A DNA stretch of 64,000 nt from Paraburkholderia ferrariae NBRC 106233 (lineage in GTDB: Bacteria; Pseudomonadota; Gammaproteobacteria; Burkholderiales; Burkholderiaceae). The stretch's first letter is position 1; the number at the start of each line of letters is the position of its first letter. A program made the position numbers and the translations under genes. The stretch covers positions 1 to 64,000 of the forward strand of contig NZ_BAYB01000024.1 in assembly GCF_000685035.1 (NCBI RefSeq), read 5' to 3'. The notes below the pieces were generated by a model. The model did not search any database, was not told the origin of the DNA, and was given only the letters and a program-made list of their open reading frames with translations. This document shows positions 20,727-29,498 of the stretch, piece by piece.

Positions 20727-21557
20727 TCAGCGCTGGCAGCGCGGACAGAAATAGGTGGACCGCTGCCCCTGCACGATCTGCTTGATGGGCGTGCCGCACA
20801 CGCGGCAAGGCGCGCCGGCGCGGTCATAAACGAAATATTCGAGCTGGAAATAGCCGCTTTCGCCATTGCTGCCGACGAAATCGCGCAGCGTGCTGCCGCC
20901 CTTCTCGATCGCGGAAGCGAGCACGGCGCGCACCGCATCCGCAAGCAGTTCGTAGCGCGCGAGCGAGACGCGGCCCGCCGGCGTGGTGGGCCGGATGCCG
21001 GCGCGAAAGAGGCTTTCCGACGCGTAAATATTGCCCACGCCCACGACGATATCGCCCGCGAGCAGCGCCTGCTTGACGGAAACCTTGCGGCCGCGCGTTT
21101 CGCGATAGAGCAGCGCGCCGTCGAAAGCCGGGGTGAACGGCTCGATGCCGAGCCCTGCGAGCAGCGGATGGCCCAGCACGTCGCCCGCCTCGCGCGGATG
21201 CCAGAGCACGGCGCCAAAGCGCCGCGGATCGCGAAAGCGCAGCGTGAAGTCGTCGAAGAGCCAGTCGATGTGGTCGTGCTTTTCGGCGGCGGGCGGCCGC
21301 GGCATGTTACGTATCACGCGTAGCGTGCCCGTCATGCCGAGGTGGACGATGAACCACCCGTCCTCCACCTCGAAGAGCAGATATTTGCCGCGCCGCCCCA
21401 CCGAGCGCACGGTCCTGCCGCGCAGCGTGCGCGCGAGCGCGGCGGGCACCGGCCAGCGCAGCGCCGGGTTGCGCACGTCCACGCGCTCGACCCGGCGGCC
21501 GGCGACCCAGGGCTCGATTCCCCGGCGGGTGACCTCAACTTCTGGCAGTTCTGGCAT
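20727..21557 (-). CDS. mutM: Formamidopyrimidine-DNA glycosylase
   Basis: MutM (Fpg) excises 8-oxoguanine and formamidopyrimidines, and cuts the abasic site. The 276-residue protein starts MPELPEVEVTRRG, so the catalytic Pro1 and Glu2 are intact once Met is removed. It ends with the zinc finger CRVCGTPIKQ...FCPRC. It forms a two-gene GO-repair unit with mutY and is divergent from the TPR gene. Confidence 0.97.
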   Translation of the reverse strand: MPELPEVEVTRRGIEPWVAGRRVERVDVRNPALRWPVPAALARTLRGRTVRSVGRRGKYLLFEVEDGWFIVHLGMTGTLRVIRNMPRPPAAEKHDHIDWLFDDFTLRFRDPRRFGAVLWHPREAGDVLGHPLLAGLGIEPFTPAFDGALLYRETRGRKVSVKQALLAGDIVVGVGNIYASESLFRAGIRPTTPAGRVSLARYELLADAVRAVLASAIEKGGSTLRDFVGSNGESGYFQLEYFVYDRAGAPCRVCGTPIKQIVQGQRSTYFCPRCQR

Positions 21558-21694
21558 GTCTAACGTAGGGCCTCGTCATACCCGGGTCCGATGACGGATC
21601 CGGGTTGGTCTGCAACTTGCATAATCGTTTGTGCGCGTTGTGCGCGTATTGTAGCCAGCGCGTTACAATCGACCGAAACATTCGACGGAATTCC

Positions 21695-23539
21695 ATGGAA
21701 CTGTCTTTCGTAAAGCTGTTTGCGAAGCGCCCGTCCACTGTGGCGCAGCGCCTGCCCGTGGGCATCGGAGCCCGCCGCCTCCTGGGCGCGGCGGTGCTCG
21801 CAGCCTGGGCGTTGACCACGTCGAGCGCGTACGCGCAGGATCCGGCCCTCGACACCGACGACACTTCCGTCTCGATCCCCGATGTCTTCGGCCCGGAAAC
21901 GGCCGATGAGAAGAAGGATCTGCCCGACGTCGCCCTGAACAGCCAGATCGTCTTCCAGGTGCTCGCTGCGGAAATCGCGCTTCAGCGCGACCAGCCGGCG
22001 CCCGCCTACCAGACCTACCTCGCGCTCGCGCGCGACACGCACGACCCGCGCATGGCGCAGCGCGCGACCGAGATCGCGCTCGCGGCCCAGAGCCCGTCCG
22101 ACGCGCTGAACGCGGTCCAGTTGTGGCAGCAGTACGCGCCGGATTCGGAGCGCGCCGCGCAGCTCGACGCCTCGCTCCTGATACTTTCCGGCCGCCCCGA
22201 CGACGCCGCGCCGCTGCTCGCGCGCGAACTGGCGCGCGTGCCGGCCGACCAGCGCGGCCCCGCGCTGGTCTCGCTGCAACTGTTGATCTCGCGCGGCCCG
22301 AACCGCGTGGGCGGCCTGAACGTGCTGAAGGATCTGCTCAAGGACGACATGAACCGTCCCGAGGCGCAGCTCGCGATCGGCCGCCAGCAGTTGCTGGCCG
22401 ACGACGTGCCCGGCGCGCGCAAGTCGTTCGAGCAGGCGCTCACGATCAAGCCCGACTACCTGCCCGCCGCGCTGATGCTCGCGCAGATGGGTCCGGAAGA
22501 GCGCAGCGAAGGGATCGCCGCGATCGAAAAGTACGTGCAGCAGAACCCGAAGTCGCATGAGGGGCGTCTTGCGCTCGCGCAGACCTACCTCGCGGCCGAC
22601 CGCCTGGACGACGCGCAGAAGCAGTTCGAGATCCTGCACAAGGACAACGCGAACGACCTGATGCCGGTGATGGCGCTCGCGCTGATCGCCGTGCAGCAGA
22701 AGAACTACGACGCCGCGCAGAAGTCCCTGCTCCAGTACACCCAGCTCGCGGAAAAGACCCCGGGCGCGGACCCGGGCCAGGGCTACATCTACCTCGCGCA
22801 GCTCGCCATCGAACAGAAGGACGACGCCACGGCGCAGAAGTGGCTCGACAAGATCGCCCCCAGCAGCCAGCAGTACATCCCGGCGCAGATCACGCGCGCG
22901 CAGTTGCTCGACAAGGAAGGCAAGGTTGACGACGCGCGCCGCCAGCTCGCGAGCATCCAGACCGACGACCCGCGCGACCAGGCGCTGATTGCCCGTACCG
23001 ACGCCGCGATCCTGTTCGACGCGAAGCGCTATCCGGAAGCGGAGGCGCGCCTCGCGAAGGCCGTTTCGGACTTCCCGGACGATCCCGACCTCGCCTACGA
23101 CTACGCCATGGCCGCCGAGAAAACCGGCCACTACGACGTGATGGAAACGCAGCTGCGCAAGCTGATGAAGACGCAGCCCGACAATCCGCAGGCGTACAAC
23201 GCGCTGGGCTACTCGCTCGCAGACCGCAACCAGCGCCTGCAGGAAGCGGACAAGCTAGTCGAGAAGGCTTCGGCGCTCGCGCCGGACGACGCGTTCATCA
23301 TGGACAGCGTGGGCTGGGTGAAGTATCGCCTCGGCGACAACGCCGACGCCATCAAGCTGCTGCGCAAAGCCTACAGCCTCCAGCCGAATGCCGAAATCGG
23401 CGCACATCTCGGCGAAGTGCTGTGGAAGAACGGCGACCAGGACGGCGCACGCGAAGCCTGGCGCGAAGCGCGCAAGCTCGAGCCCGACAACGACACGCTC
23501 CTGAAGACGCTCAAGCGCTTTCAGGTCAACGATCTTTGA
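21695..23539 (+). CDS. Periplasmic or membrane-linked tetratricopeptide-repeat protein
   Basis: The 614-residue protein has a long N-region and a signal-type hydrophobic stretch ending near TSSAYAQDP (about residues 28-48). Many TPR helices run from about residue 80 to the end; the best are near 490-600 (for example PQAYNALGYSLADRN and IMDSVGWVKYRLGD). It is the PA4667-like TPR protein that precedes lolB in many beta- and gammaproteobacteria. Biochemical role is unknown; a scaffold for envelope assembly is inference from position. Confidence 0.85.
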   Translation: MELSFVKLFAKRPSTVAQRLPVGIGARRLLGAAVLAAWALTTSSAYAQDPALDTDDTSVSIPDVFGPETADEKKDLPDVALNSQIVFQVLAAEIALQRDQPAPAYQTYLALARDTHDPRMAQRATEIALAAQSPSDALNAVQLWQQYAPDSERAAQLDASLLILSGRPDDAAPLLARELARVPADQRGPALVSLQLLISRGPNRVGGLNVLKDLLKDDMNRPEAQLAIGRQQLLADDVPGARKSFEQALTIKPDYLPAALMLAQMGPEERSEGIAAIEKYVQQNPKSHEGRLALAQTYLAADRLDDAQKQFEILHKDNANDLMPVMALALIAVQQKNYDAAQKSLLQYTQLAEKTPGADPGQGYIYLAQLAIEQKDDATAQKWLDKIAPSSQQYIPAQITRAQLLDKEGKVDDARRQLASIQTDDPRDQALIARTDAAILFDAKRYPEAEARLAKAVSDFPDDPDLAYDYAMAAEKTGHYDVMETQLRKLMKTQPDNPQAYNALGYSLADRNQRLQEADKLVEKASALAPDDAFIMDSVGWVKYRLGDNADAIKLLRKAYSLQPNAEIGAHLGEVLWKNGDQDGAREAWREARKLEPDNDTLLKTLKRFQVNDL

Positions 23540-23558
23540 TCCCGGTCCCTGATTTTGG

Positions 23559-23608
23559 CCGACCTTTGCTAACTCTCGCTGACTTTTGCTGATTTTTGCT
23601 GATGGCAG
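23559..23608. repeat. Degenerate 10-bp tandem repeat before lolB
   Basis: About four to five units of consensus TGACTTTTGC run through the gap and into the lolB start. Visible units include TAACTCTCGC, TGACTTTTGC and TGATTTTTGC. The period matches one DNA helical turn. Confidence 0.7.
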
Positions 23609-24267
23609 ATAACCGAACGACTTTCCGCCCCGCCTCGCCGGCTTCGTATCGCGCCCGCTTTCTGCGGCGCCCGGCGCTCGGCGTGGCGGCGGCCGCTCTT
23701 TTCGCACTGGCAGGCTGTGCCACGGCGCCGCATCACCCCGTCAATCAACCCTCCACCGCGAACGCCACCACGTCGCTCACCACGCAGACGAGCCGCGCCT
23801 ACCACGGCCGCTTCGCGGTGCAGTACGTCGATCAGAACGACCAGCAGCGCAACGCCTACGGCAATTTCGACTGGCGCGAGACCGACTCCACGGTGACGCT
23901 GGAACTGCTCAATCCGCTCGGGCAGACGCTCGCGATCGTCACGTCGTCGCCGGCGCAGGCGACGCTCGAACTGCCGAACCGCCAGCCGCTCACCGCGGAC
24001 AATGTCTCGACGCTGATGCAGCAGGCGCTCGGCTTCGCGCTGCCGGTGGAAGGCCTGCGCTACTGGCTGCAGCCTTCGGTGGCGCCGACCTCGCGCGCGC
24101 ATACGAAGGCCGATCCGCAGGATCCGTCGCGCCTCGCGCAGATCAAGCAGGATGGCTGGACCATCGACTACGTTGCCTACGCCGACGCACCGGCCACCGG
24201 CGTCAAGCGCGTGAACCTCACGCGCGAAGACCCGCCGCTCCAGATCAAGCTCGTGCTCGACCAGTAA
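23602..24267 (+). CDS. lolB: Outer-membrane lipoprotein receptor LolB
   Basis: LolB accepts lipoproteins from LolA and inserts them in the outer membrane, and is itself a lipoprotein. The 221-residue product has a basic N-region, a hydrophobic core and a lipobox LAGC near residue 38. The mature part has YHGRFAVQYVDQ and NPLGQTLAIV as in LolB. I chose ATG 23602; a TTG two codons upstream is possible. The start lies inside a 10-bp repeat array, so no clear ribosome site is visible. ispE follows after 26 bases. Confidence 0.92.
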   Translation: MADNRTTFRPASPASYRARFLRRPALGVAAAALFALAGCATAPHHPVNQPSTANATTSLTTQTSRAYHGRFAVQYVDQNDQQRNAYGNFDWRETDSTVTLELLNPLGQTLAIVTSSPAQATLELPNRQPLTADNVSTLMQQALGFALPVEGLRYWLQPSVAPTSRAHTKADPQDPSRLAQIKQDGWTIDYVAYADAPATGVKRVNLTREDPPLQIKLVLDQ

Positions 24268-24293
24268 CAGGCGGCCCGCGCGCCCAACGCATC

Positions 24294-25196
24294 ATGACCG
24301 AAACTCAAGACTCGCTGCGCGACTGTCTCGCGCCCGCGAAACTCAATCTGTTCCTGCACATCACCGGCCGCCGCGCGGACGGCTATCACAACCTGCAGTC
24401 CGTGTTTCAACTGCTCGACTGGGGCGACACGCTGCACTTCAACCGGCGCAACGACGGCCGCATCATGCGCACGACCGAAGTGGAAGGCGTGCCGGCGGAG
24501 CAGGACCTCACCGTCCGTGCGGCAATGCTGCTCAAGCAGCACACGGGCACGCGGGAAGGCGTGGAGATCGACATCGAAAAGCGCCTGCCGATGGGGGCGG
24601 GTCTTGGCGGCGGCAGCTCGGATGCGGCGACCACGCTGCTCGCGCTCAACCGCCTCTGGAAGCTCAACCTGACGCGTGCCGAATTGCAGGCGCTCGCCCT
24701 GAAACTGGGCGCCGATGTACCGTTCTTCGTGTTCGGCAAAAATGGCTTCGCGGAGGGTGTCGGCGAGGCATTGGAGGCGGTACAATTGCCCCCGCGTCAT
24801 TTTTTGGTCGTGACGCCGCAAGTGCATGTTCCAACTGCCGCGATTTTCTCGGAAAAAGCGTTGACAAGGGACACAAAGCCTTGCAGAATAGCAGTCTTTC
24901 TTGCACAGCAAGCAGCGCAAAAGGGATGGCCAGACAGCTTCGGCCAGAACGACATGCAAGCGGTTGTCGCAGGAAAATACGCGGAAGTAGCGCAGGTGCT
25001 GGGATGGTTCGACAACATCGCACCGGCGCGGATGACCGGATCGGGCGCAAGCGTATTTGCAGCGTTCGCCAGCCGGGCCGAAGCAGAAGCGGCGCAGTCG
25101 CAACTGCACGATTATTCGGTCAGGACTGAAGCGAACTGGCGCAGCGCAGTGACCTCGAGTCTGGACACGCATCCACTCTTCGCTTTCGCGGCATAA
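24294..25196 (+). CDS. ispE: 4-(cytidine 5'-diphospho)-2-C-methyl-D-erythritol kinase
   Basis: IspE phosphorylates CDP-ME in the non-mevalonate isoprenoid pathway. The 300-residue GHMP kinase has PAKLNLFLHITGRRADGYHN near the start and the ATP loop LPMGAGLGGGSSDAA near 98-112. The GSGASVFA motif near 246 completes the set. The 3' third, from about 24780, has visibly lower GC and different codon use than the rest. The gene order lolB-ispE-tRNA-prs is conserved in the group. Confidence 0.96.
   Translation: MTETQDSLRDCLAPAKLNLFLHITGRRADGYHNLQSVFQLLDWGDTLHFNRRNDGRIMRTTEVEGVPAEQDLTVRAAMLLKQHTGTREGVEIDIEKRLPMGAGLGGGSSDAATTLLALNRLWKLNLTRAELQALALKLGADVPFFVFGKNGFAEGVGEALEAVQLPPRHFLVVTPQVHVPTAAIFSEKALTRDTKPCRIAVFLAQQAAQKGWPDSFGQNDMQAVVAGKYAEVAQVLGWFDNIAPARMTGSGASVFAAFASRAEAEAAQSQLHDYSVRTEANWRSAVTSSLDTHPLFAFAA
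24861..24889 (+). promoter_or_regulatory. Internal promoter candidate in ispE for tRNA-Gln/prs
   Basis: TTGACA (24861-24866), a 17-bp spacer and CAGAAT (24884-24889) sit inside the lower-GC 3' part of ispE. The tRNA begins about 360 bases downstream. In enterics prs also has a long leader and promoters near the preceding gene, so an internal start here is plausible. Confidence 0.45.
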
Positions 25197-25249
25197 GTTT
25201 TAGCCTCATTGAGCGCCCTATCCGTTCAATGAAGCGCAAAGTTAAGTGT

Positions 25250-25326
25250 AGGGGAGTCGCCAAGTTGGTTAAGGCACCGGATTTTGATTCCGGCATGCGA
25301 GGGTTCGAGTCCTTCCTCCCCTGCCA
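25250..25326 (+). tRNA. tRNA-Gln (anticodon UUG)
   Basis: The 77-base gene has a 7-bp acceptor stem AGGGGAG/CTCCCCT, discriminator G and encoded CCA. The anticodon arm is CCGGA-TTTTGAT-TCCGG, giving anticodon TTG. The T-arm reads GAGGG-TTCGAGT-CCTTC, with a G-T pair. Confidence 0.97.
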
Positions 25327-25407
25327 AAAATTCCAGCGGTTCCGATGCAACGCGTCGTGAAGCGCTTGTAGTTCCTCTCGCCCTCCCAAGTCCGCAGCAG
25401 GTGCATG

Positions 25408-26364
25408 ATGAGCAGCCATGACGGCCTGATGGTTTTTACTGGCAACGCAAATCCCGCGCTTGCCCAGGAAGTCGTCAATATCCTCGGTATTCCCCTCGGC
25501 AAGGCTATGGTTAGCCGCTTCTCCGACGGTGAAATCCAGGTCGAAATCCAGGAAAACGTGCGGGGCAAGGACGTCTTCGTCCTGCAGTCCACCTGCGCGC
25601 CGGCCAACGACAACCTGATGGAACTGATGATCATGGTCGATGCGCTCAAGCGCGCATCCGCCGGCCGGATCACCGCAGCCATCCCCTACTTCGGCTATGC
25701 CCGCCAGGACCGCCGCCCGCGTTCGGCGCGCGTCGCCATCTCGGCCAAGGTCGTGGCGAACATGCTGGAAATCGCCGGCGTCGAGCGGATCATCACGATG
25801 GATCTGCACGCCGACCAGATTCAGGGCTTCTTCGATATTCCCGTCGACAACATCTACGCAACGCCCGTGCTGCTCGGGGATCTGCGCAAGCAGAACCACG
25901 AGAACCTGCTGGTCGTTTCGCCTGACGTCGGCGGCGTGGTGCGCGCCCGTGCGCTCGCCAAGCAGCTCAACTGCGATCTCGCGATCATCGACAAACGCCG
26001 CCCCAAGGCGAACGTCGCCGAAGTGATGAACATCATCGGCGAAGTCGAAGGCCGCACCTGCGTGATCATGGACGACATGGTCGACACCGCCGGCACGCTC
26101 TGCAAGGCCGCTCAGGTTCTCAAGGAGCGCGGCGCGAAGAAGGTGTTCGCTTACGCTACGCACCCGGTGCTCTCGGGTGGCGCGGGCGAGCGTATCGCCG
26201 CTTCCGCGCTCGACGAGCTGGTTGTGACCGACACGATTCCGCTCGGCGCCGAAGCGCGTTCGTGCGCGAAGATCCGCTCGCTCACGAGCGCGGGACTCCT
26301 CGCCGAAACGTTCTCGCGCATCCGCCGCGGCGATTCGGTGATGTCGCTCTTCGCAGAGAGTTAA
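25408..26364 (+). CDS. prs: Ribose-phosphate pyrophosphokinase
   Basis: Prs makes PRPP from ribose 5-phosphate and ATP for nucleotide, His and Trp synthesis; hisC and apt in this window use or depend on its product. The 318-residue protein carries PYFGYARQDRR near 97, the PRPP loop VIMDDMVDTAGTLCKAA near 216, and DLHADQIQGFF near 130. An ATG one codon earlier (25405) is an equally possible start. A hairpin follows the stop. Confidence 0.96.
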   Translation: MSSHDGLMVFTGNANPALAQEVVNILGIPLGKAMVSRFSDGEIQVEIQENVRGKDVFVLQSTCAPANDNLMELMIMVDALKRASAGRITAAIPYFGYARQDRRPRSARVAISAKVVANMLEIAGVERIITMDLHADQIQGFFDIPVDNIYATPVLLGDLRKQNHENLLVVSPDVGGVVRARALAKQLNCDLAIIDKRRPKANVAEVMNIIGEVEGRTCVIMDDMVDTAGTLCKAAQVLKERGAKKVFAYATHPVLSGGAGERIAASALDELVVTDTIPLGAEARSCAKIRSLTSAGLLAETFSRIRRGDSVMSLFAES

Positions 26365-26374
26365 ACCATTCGCG

Positions 26375-26410
26375 CCAAAGCGCGGCATTCGCAAGGATGC
26401 CGCGCTTTGG
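26375..26410 (+). terminator. Hairpin between prs and rplY
   Basis: CCAAAGCGCGGCAT (26375-26388) and ATGCCGCGCTTTGG (26397-26410) make a perfect 14-bp stem with an eight-base loop. The following bases are not T-rich, so it is a weak or Rho-assisted terminator. Confidence 0.65.
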
Positions 26411-26416
26411 TGTAAT

Positions 26417-26450
26417 CGGTGCGAGCGGACGTAGCTTCGCACCGTATAGT
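26417..26450 (+). promoter_or_regulatory. rplY promoter region with 8-bp dyad
   Basis: CGGTGCGA (26417-26424) and TCGCACCG (26437-26444) form a perfect inverted repeat directly before a TATAGT -10 box (26445-26450). No clear -35 is visible; the dyad occupies that region and could be a binding site. Confidence 0.45.
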
Positions 26451-26544
26451 CGGGGGCCTTCAGGCACATGGTCCGCTGAGGATCAGCCGAAAAGGCCCCG
26501 TTTTACTGCCTGGTCGCGGGCAGTGTAATGAACAGAGAAAACCC

Positions 26545-27147
26545 ATGAAAGTCATCGCTTTCGAACGCAATCTGCAAGGTACGGGTGCGAGCCGCCGCCT
26601 GCGCAACGCCGGCAAGACGCCGGGCATCGTGTACGGTGTCGGCGTTGAGCCGCAACTGATCGAGCTCGATCACAATGCGCTGTGGCACGCCCTGAAGAAG
26701 GAAGCCTTCCACTCGTCGATCCTCGAGATCGAAGTGGCCGGCAAGTCGCAGCAAGTCCTGCTGCGCGACGTGCAATACCACCCGTTCCGTCAGCTCGTGC
26801 TGCACGTGGACTTCCAGCGCGTCGATCCGAACAAGAAGATCCACACGAAGGTGCCGCTCCACTTCCTGAACCAGGAAACCAACCCGGCTGTGAAGCTGGC
26901 GAGCGCGATCATCTCGCACGTCGTGAACGAAATCGAAGTGGTGTGCCTGCCGGGCTCGCTGCCGGAATTCCTCGAAGTCGACCTCGTGAAGATCGAAGCC
27001 GGTCAATCGCTGCACGCCAAGGACATCACGCTGCCGAACGGCGTGACGCTCGTCGCGCACGTCGAAGCGGAAAACCCGGTGATCGTCTCGGCGACGGTTC
27101 CGGCCGGTGCCGTGGCGGCAGCCGAAGGTGAAGCCGCAGCCGAGTAA
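26545..27147 (+). CDS. rplY: 50S ribosomal protein L25 (CTC form)
   Basis: L25 binds 5S rRNA. This is the long general-stress-type form: an N-terminal L25 domain (about residues 1-95) plus a C-terminal beta domain and an Ala/Glu-rich tail, 200 residues in all. E. coli L25 has only the first domain (94 aa). The start begins MKVIAFERNLQGTGASRRLRN. A terminator follows, then the phased T-tract array and pth. Confidence 0.95.
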   Translation: MKVIAFERNLQGTGASRRLRNAGKTPGIVYGVGVEPQLIELDHNALWHALKKEAFHSSILEIEVAGKSQQVLLRDVQYHPFRQLVLHVDFQRVDPNKKIHTKVPLHFLNQETNPAVKLASAIISHVVNEIEVVCLPGSLPEFLEVDLVKIEAGQSLHAKDITLPNGVTLVAHVEAENPVIVSATVPAGAVAAAEGEAAAE

Positions 27148-27203
27148 GCTGCCGGATAGAACCGATATCCTCTCGATCCGTTTCTCTGAAACGGTCGACG
27201 TAA

Positions 27204-27235
27204 CCCGCCGCGGTTCGCCCCGGCGGGTTTTTTTT
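27204..27235 (+). terminator. Intrinsic terminator after rplY
   Basis: CCCGCCG (27204-27210) and CGGCGGG (27221-27227) pair across a 10-base loop and run into T8. The T-tract is the first unit of the repeat array that follows. Confidence 0.88.
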
Positions 27236-27294
27236 CGCGTTTTTTTCGCGTTTTTTTCGCGTTTTTTTCGCGTTTTTTTCGTGTTTTTTTCGCG
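27228..27294. repeat. Six phased T-tracts, 11-bp unit TTTTTTTCGCG
   Basis: Units start at 27228 (8 T), 27240, 27251, 27262, 27273 (CGTG variant) and 27284. The T7 runs recur every 11 bp, the arrangement that produces intrinsic DNA curvature. A smaller CAGTTTTCAGCG/CAGTTTTCAG pair follows. The array sits between the rplY terminator and pth. Confidence 0.95.
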
Positions 27295-27332
27295 CAGTTT
27301 TCAGCGCAGTTTTCAGATTCGGGCAACAACAC

Positions 27333-27935
27333 ATGATCAGGTTGATCGTCGGACTCGGCAATCCCGGCGCCGAATACGCCGCGACGCGGCACAACGCCGG
27401 CTTCTGGTTCGTGGACCAGCTCGCGCGCGAAGCCGGCACGACGCTGCGCGACGAGCGGCGCTTCCACGGCCATTACGCGAAGGCGCGCCTCTACGGCGAG
27501 GAAGTGCATCTGCTTGAGCCGCAGACCTACATGAACCGCTCGGGCCAGTCGGTCGTCGCGCTCGCCCACTTCTTCAAGATCCTGCCCGACGAAATTCTCG
27601 TCGCGCACGACGAACTCGACCTGCCGCCCGGCACGGTCAAGCTCAAGCTCGGTGGCGGCAGCGGCGGCCATAACGGCCTGAAGGACATTTCCGCGCATCT
27701 CACGACGCAGCAATACTGGCGCCTGCGCATCGGCATCGGCCATCCGCGCGACCTGATTCCCGAGGGCGCGCGCGCCGGGGCCAAGCCCGACGTCGCAAAC
27801 TTCGTGCTCAAGCCGCCGCGCCGCGAAGAGCAGGACGTGATCGACGCCTCGATCGAGCGCGCGCTCGCCGTCATGCCGGTTTTCGTGAAGGGCGAGACCG
27901 AACGCGCGGTCATGCAGCTGCACCGCAACGGTTGA
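27333..27935 (+). CDS. pth: Peptidyl-tRNA hydrolase
   Basis: Pth recycles peptidyl-tRNA released from stalled ribosomes and is essential in most bacteria. The 200-residue protein has LIVGLGNPGAEYAATRHNAG at the start (catalytic His near 22) and the conserved EPQTYMNRSGQSV and HDELDLPPGTVKLK segments. Its upstream region is the phased T-tract array; no clear Shine-Dalgarno sequence precedes the ATG. hisC follows after about 50 bases. Confidence 0.96.
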   Translation: MIRLIVGLGNPGAEYAATRHNAGFWFVDQLAREAGTTLRDERRFHGHYAKARLYGEEVHLLEPQTYMNRSGQSVVALAHFFKILPDEILVAHDELDLPPGTVKLKLGGGSGGHNGLKDISAHLTTQQYWRLRIGIGHPRDLIPEGARAGAKPDVANFVLKPPRREEQDVIDASIERALAVMPVFVKGETERAVMQLHRNG

Positions 27936-27988
27936 GCGCGCAAGCCGCCGCAGCCCCCCCCTGAAGCGATGATTGGAAGGAGAAAGTC

Positions 27989-29056
27989 TTGAGCCGTTAC
28001 TGGAGCGACATCGTCCACCGTCTCGTGCCCTACGTGCCGGGCGAGCAGCCCGCGCTGGCGAAGCCGGTGAAGCTGAACACCAACGAGAATCCGTATCCGC
28101 CCTCGCCGCGCGTGCTCGATGCGATCCGCGCCGAACTGGGCGAGCACGCCGAGTCGCTGCGCCGCTATCCGGATCCCATCGCGAAGCGTCTGCGCGCGAC
28201 AGTGGCCGCGCATCACGGCCTGCGCGCCGACCAGGTGTTCGTCGGCAACGGCTCGGACGAGGTGCTCGCGCACGCCTTCCAGGCGCTCCTCAAGCACGAT
28301 CTGCCGATCCTCTTTCCCGACATCTCGTACAGCTTCTACCCGACGTATGCGCGGCTCTACGACGTGCAATACCGCACGGTGCCGCTCGACGCCGCCTTCG
28401 CGATCCGCATCGAAGACTACGCGCAGCCCAACGGCGGCGTGATCTTCCCGAATCCGAACGCGCCCACGGGCCACGCGCTGCCGCTCGCGCAGATCGAAAA
28501 GCTCGTGGCGGCGAACGCGAACTCGGTGGTGATCGTGGACGAGGCCTATGTCGATTTCGGCGCCGAATCGGCCATCGCGCTGATCGACCGCTATCCGAAC
28601 CTGCTGGTCGTGCACACCACCTCGAAGTCGCGCTCCCTCGCGGGCATGCGCGTGGGCTTCGCGTTCGGCCACGCCGATCTGATCGACGCGCTCAACCGCG
28701 TGAAGGACAGCTTCAATTCGTATCCGCTCGATCGCCTCGCCCAGGCTGCGGCCGTCGCGGCCTACGAGGATGTCGAATGGCTGCGCAGCACCCGCGAGCA
28801 CGTCATGGCAAGCCGCGCGCGGCTCACCGCCTCGCTCGCGGCACTGGGATTCGAGGTCGTGCCTTCGGCCGCGAACTTCGTGTTCGCGCGCCACCCCGCA
28901 CACGATGCGGCAGCCATCGGCGCGAAGCTGCGCGAGCAGGAGATTTTCGTGCGCCACTTCAACGCGCCGCGTATCGACCAGCATCTGCGCATCACGATCG
29001 GCACCGACGACGAATGCGATACGCTCGTGGCCGCGCTGAAGCGCATCGTGAAGTAA
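27989..29056 (+). CDS. hisC: Histidinol-phosphate aminotransferase
   Basis: HisC is a PLP enzyme of histidine synthesis, and some members also serve Phe/Tyr. The 355-residue protein has the PLP-lysine motif TTSKSRSLAGMRVGF near 211 and the N-terminal KLNTNENPYPPSP. The best start is TTG 27989, preceded by GGAAGGAGAAAG; an upstream ATG in another frame closes at once. It stands apart from a his operon, so the genome may have a second hisC. Confidence 0.92.
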   Translation: MSRYWSDIVHRLVPYVPGEQPALAKPVKLNTNENPYPPSPRVLDAIRAELGEHAESLRRYPDPIAKRLRATVAAHHGLRADQVFVGNGSDEVLAHAFQALLKHDLPILFPDISYSFYPTYARLYDVQYRTVPLDAAFAIRIEDYAQPNGGVIFPNPNAPTGHALPLAQIEKLVAANANSVVIVDEAYVDFGAESAIALIDRYPNLLVVHTTSKSRSLAGMRVGFAFGHADLIDALNRVKDSFNSYPLDRLAQAAAVAAYEDVEWLRSTREHVMASRARLTASLAALGFEVVPSAANFVFARHPAHDAAAIGAKLREQEIFVRHFNAPRIDQHLRITIGTDDECDTLVAALKRIVK

Positions 29057-29089
29057 GCCGCGCGGCCGGGACCGCGGACCACGGACGAA

Positions 29090-29118
29090 AAAAAACGCGC
29101 CTCATGGGCGCGTTTTTT
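29090..29118. terminator. Bidirectional terminator between hisC and the ferredoxin gene
   Basis: AAAAAACGCGCC (29090-29101), loop TCATG, GGCGCGTTTTTT (29107-29118). It serves the convergent hisC (+) and ferredoxin (-). Confidence 0.9.
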
Positions 29119-29149
29119 CATGCTGCCGGGGCGGGGCACGGAAGACACG

Positions 29150-29407
29150 TCAACCGTTCTTCGCCACCATCAGCGCGCGGTACTTCTCCATCAACCGATC
29201 GGGCGACTCCAGGTGCTCGGGATTGCGCGGAATGCACTCCACGGGGCACACCTGCACGCACTGCGGCTCGTCGAAGTGGCCGACGCACTCCGTGCACTTC
29301 TTCGGATCGATCACATAGATGTCCGGGCCCATCGAAATCGCATCGTTCGGGCACTCGGGCTCGCAAACGTCGCAATTGATGCACTCGTCGGTAATCATCA
29401 GGGCCAT
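29150..29407 (-). CDS. YfhL-type 2[4Fe-4S] ferredoxin
   Basis: The 85-residue electron carrier has two clusters' worth of cysteines: CINCDVCEPECP near 10-21 and, after an insertion, CTECVGHFDEPQCVQVCPVEC near 38-58. The longer spacing in the second motif is typical of the Allochromatium-type ferredoxins. It starts MALMITDECINC. Its redox partner cannot be told from this locus. coaD lies about 90 bases upstream on the same strand. Confidence 0.93.
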   Translation of the reverse strand: MALMITDECINCDVCEPECPNDAISMGPDIYVIDPKKCTECVGHFDEPQCVQVCPVECIPRNPEHLESPDRLMEKYRALMVAKNG

Positions 29408-29498
29408 GCTGTTCTCACTTCATGCCGGCGCGCGGGCCGGCGTCATTCATTGCAGAGCCCTGTAGTTTACGCTGCTTTACGCCGGTTTGCCGCAGCGC

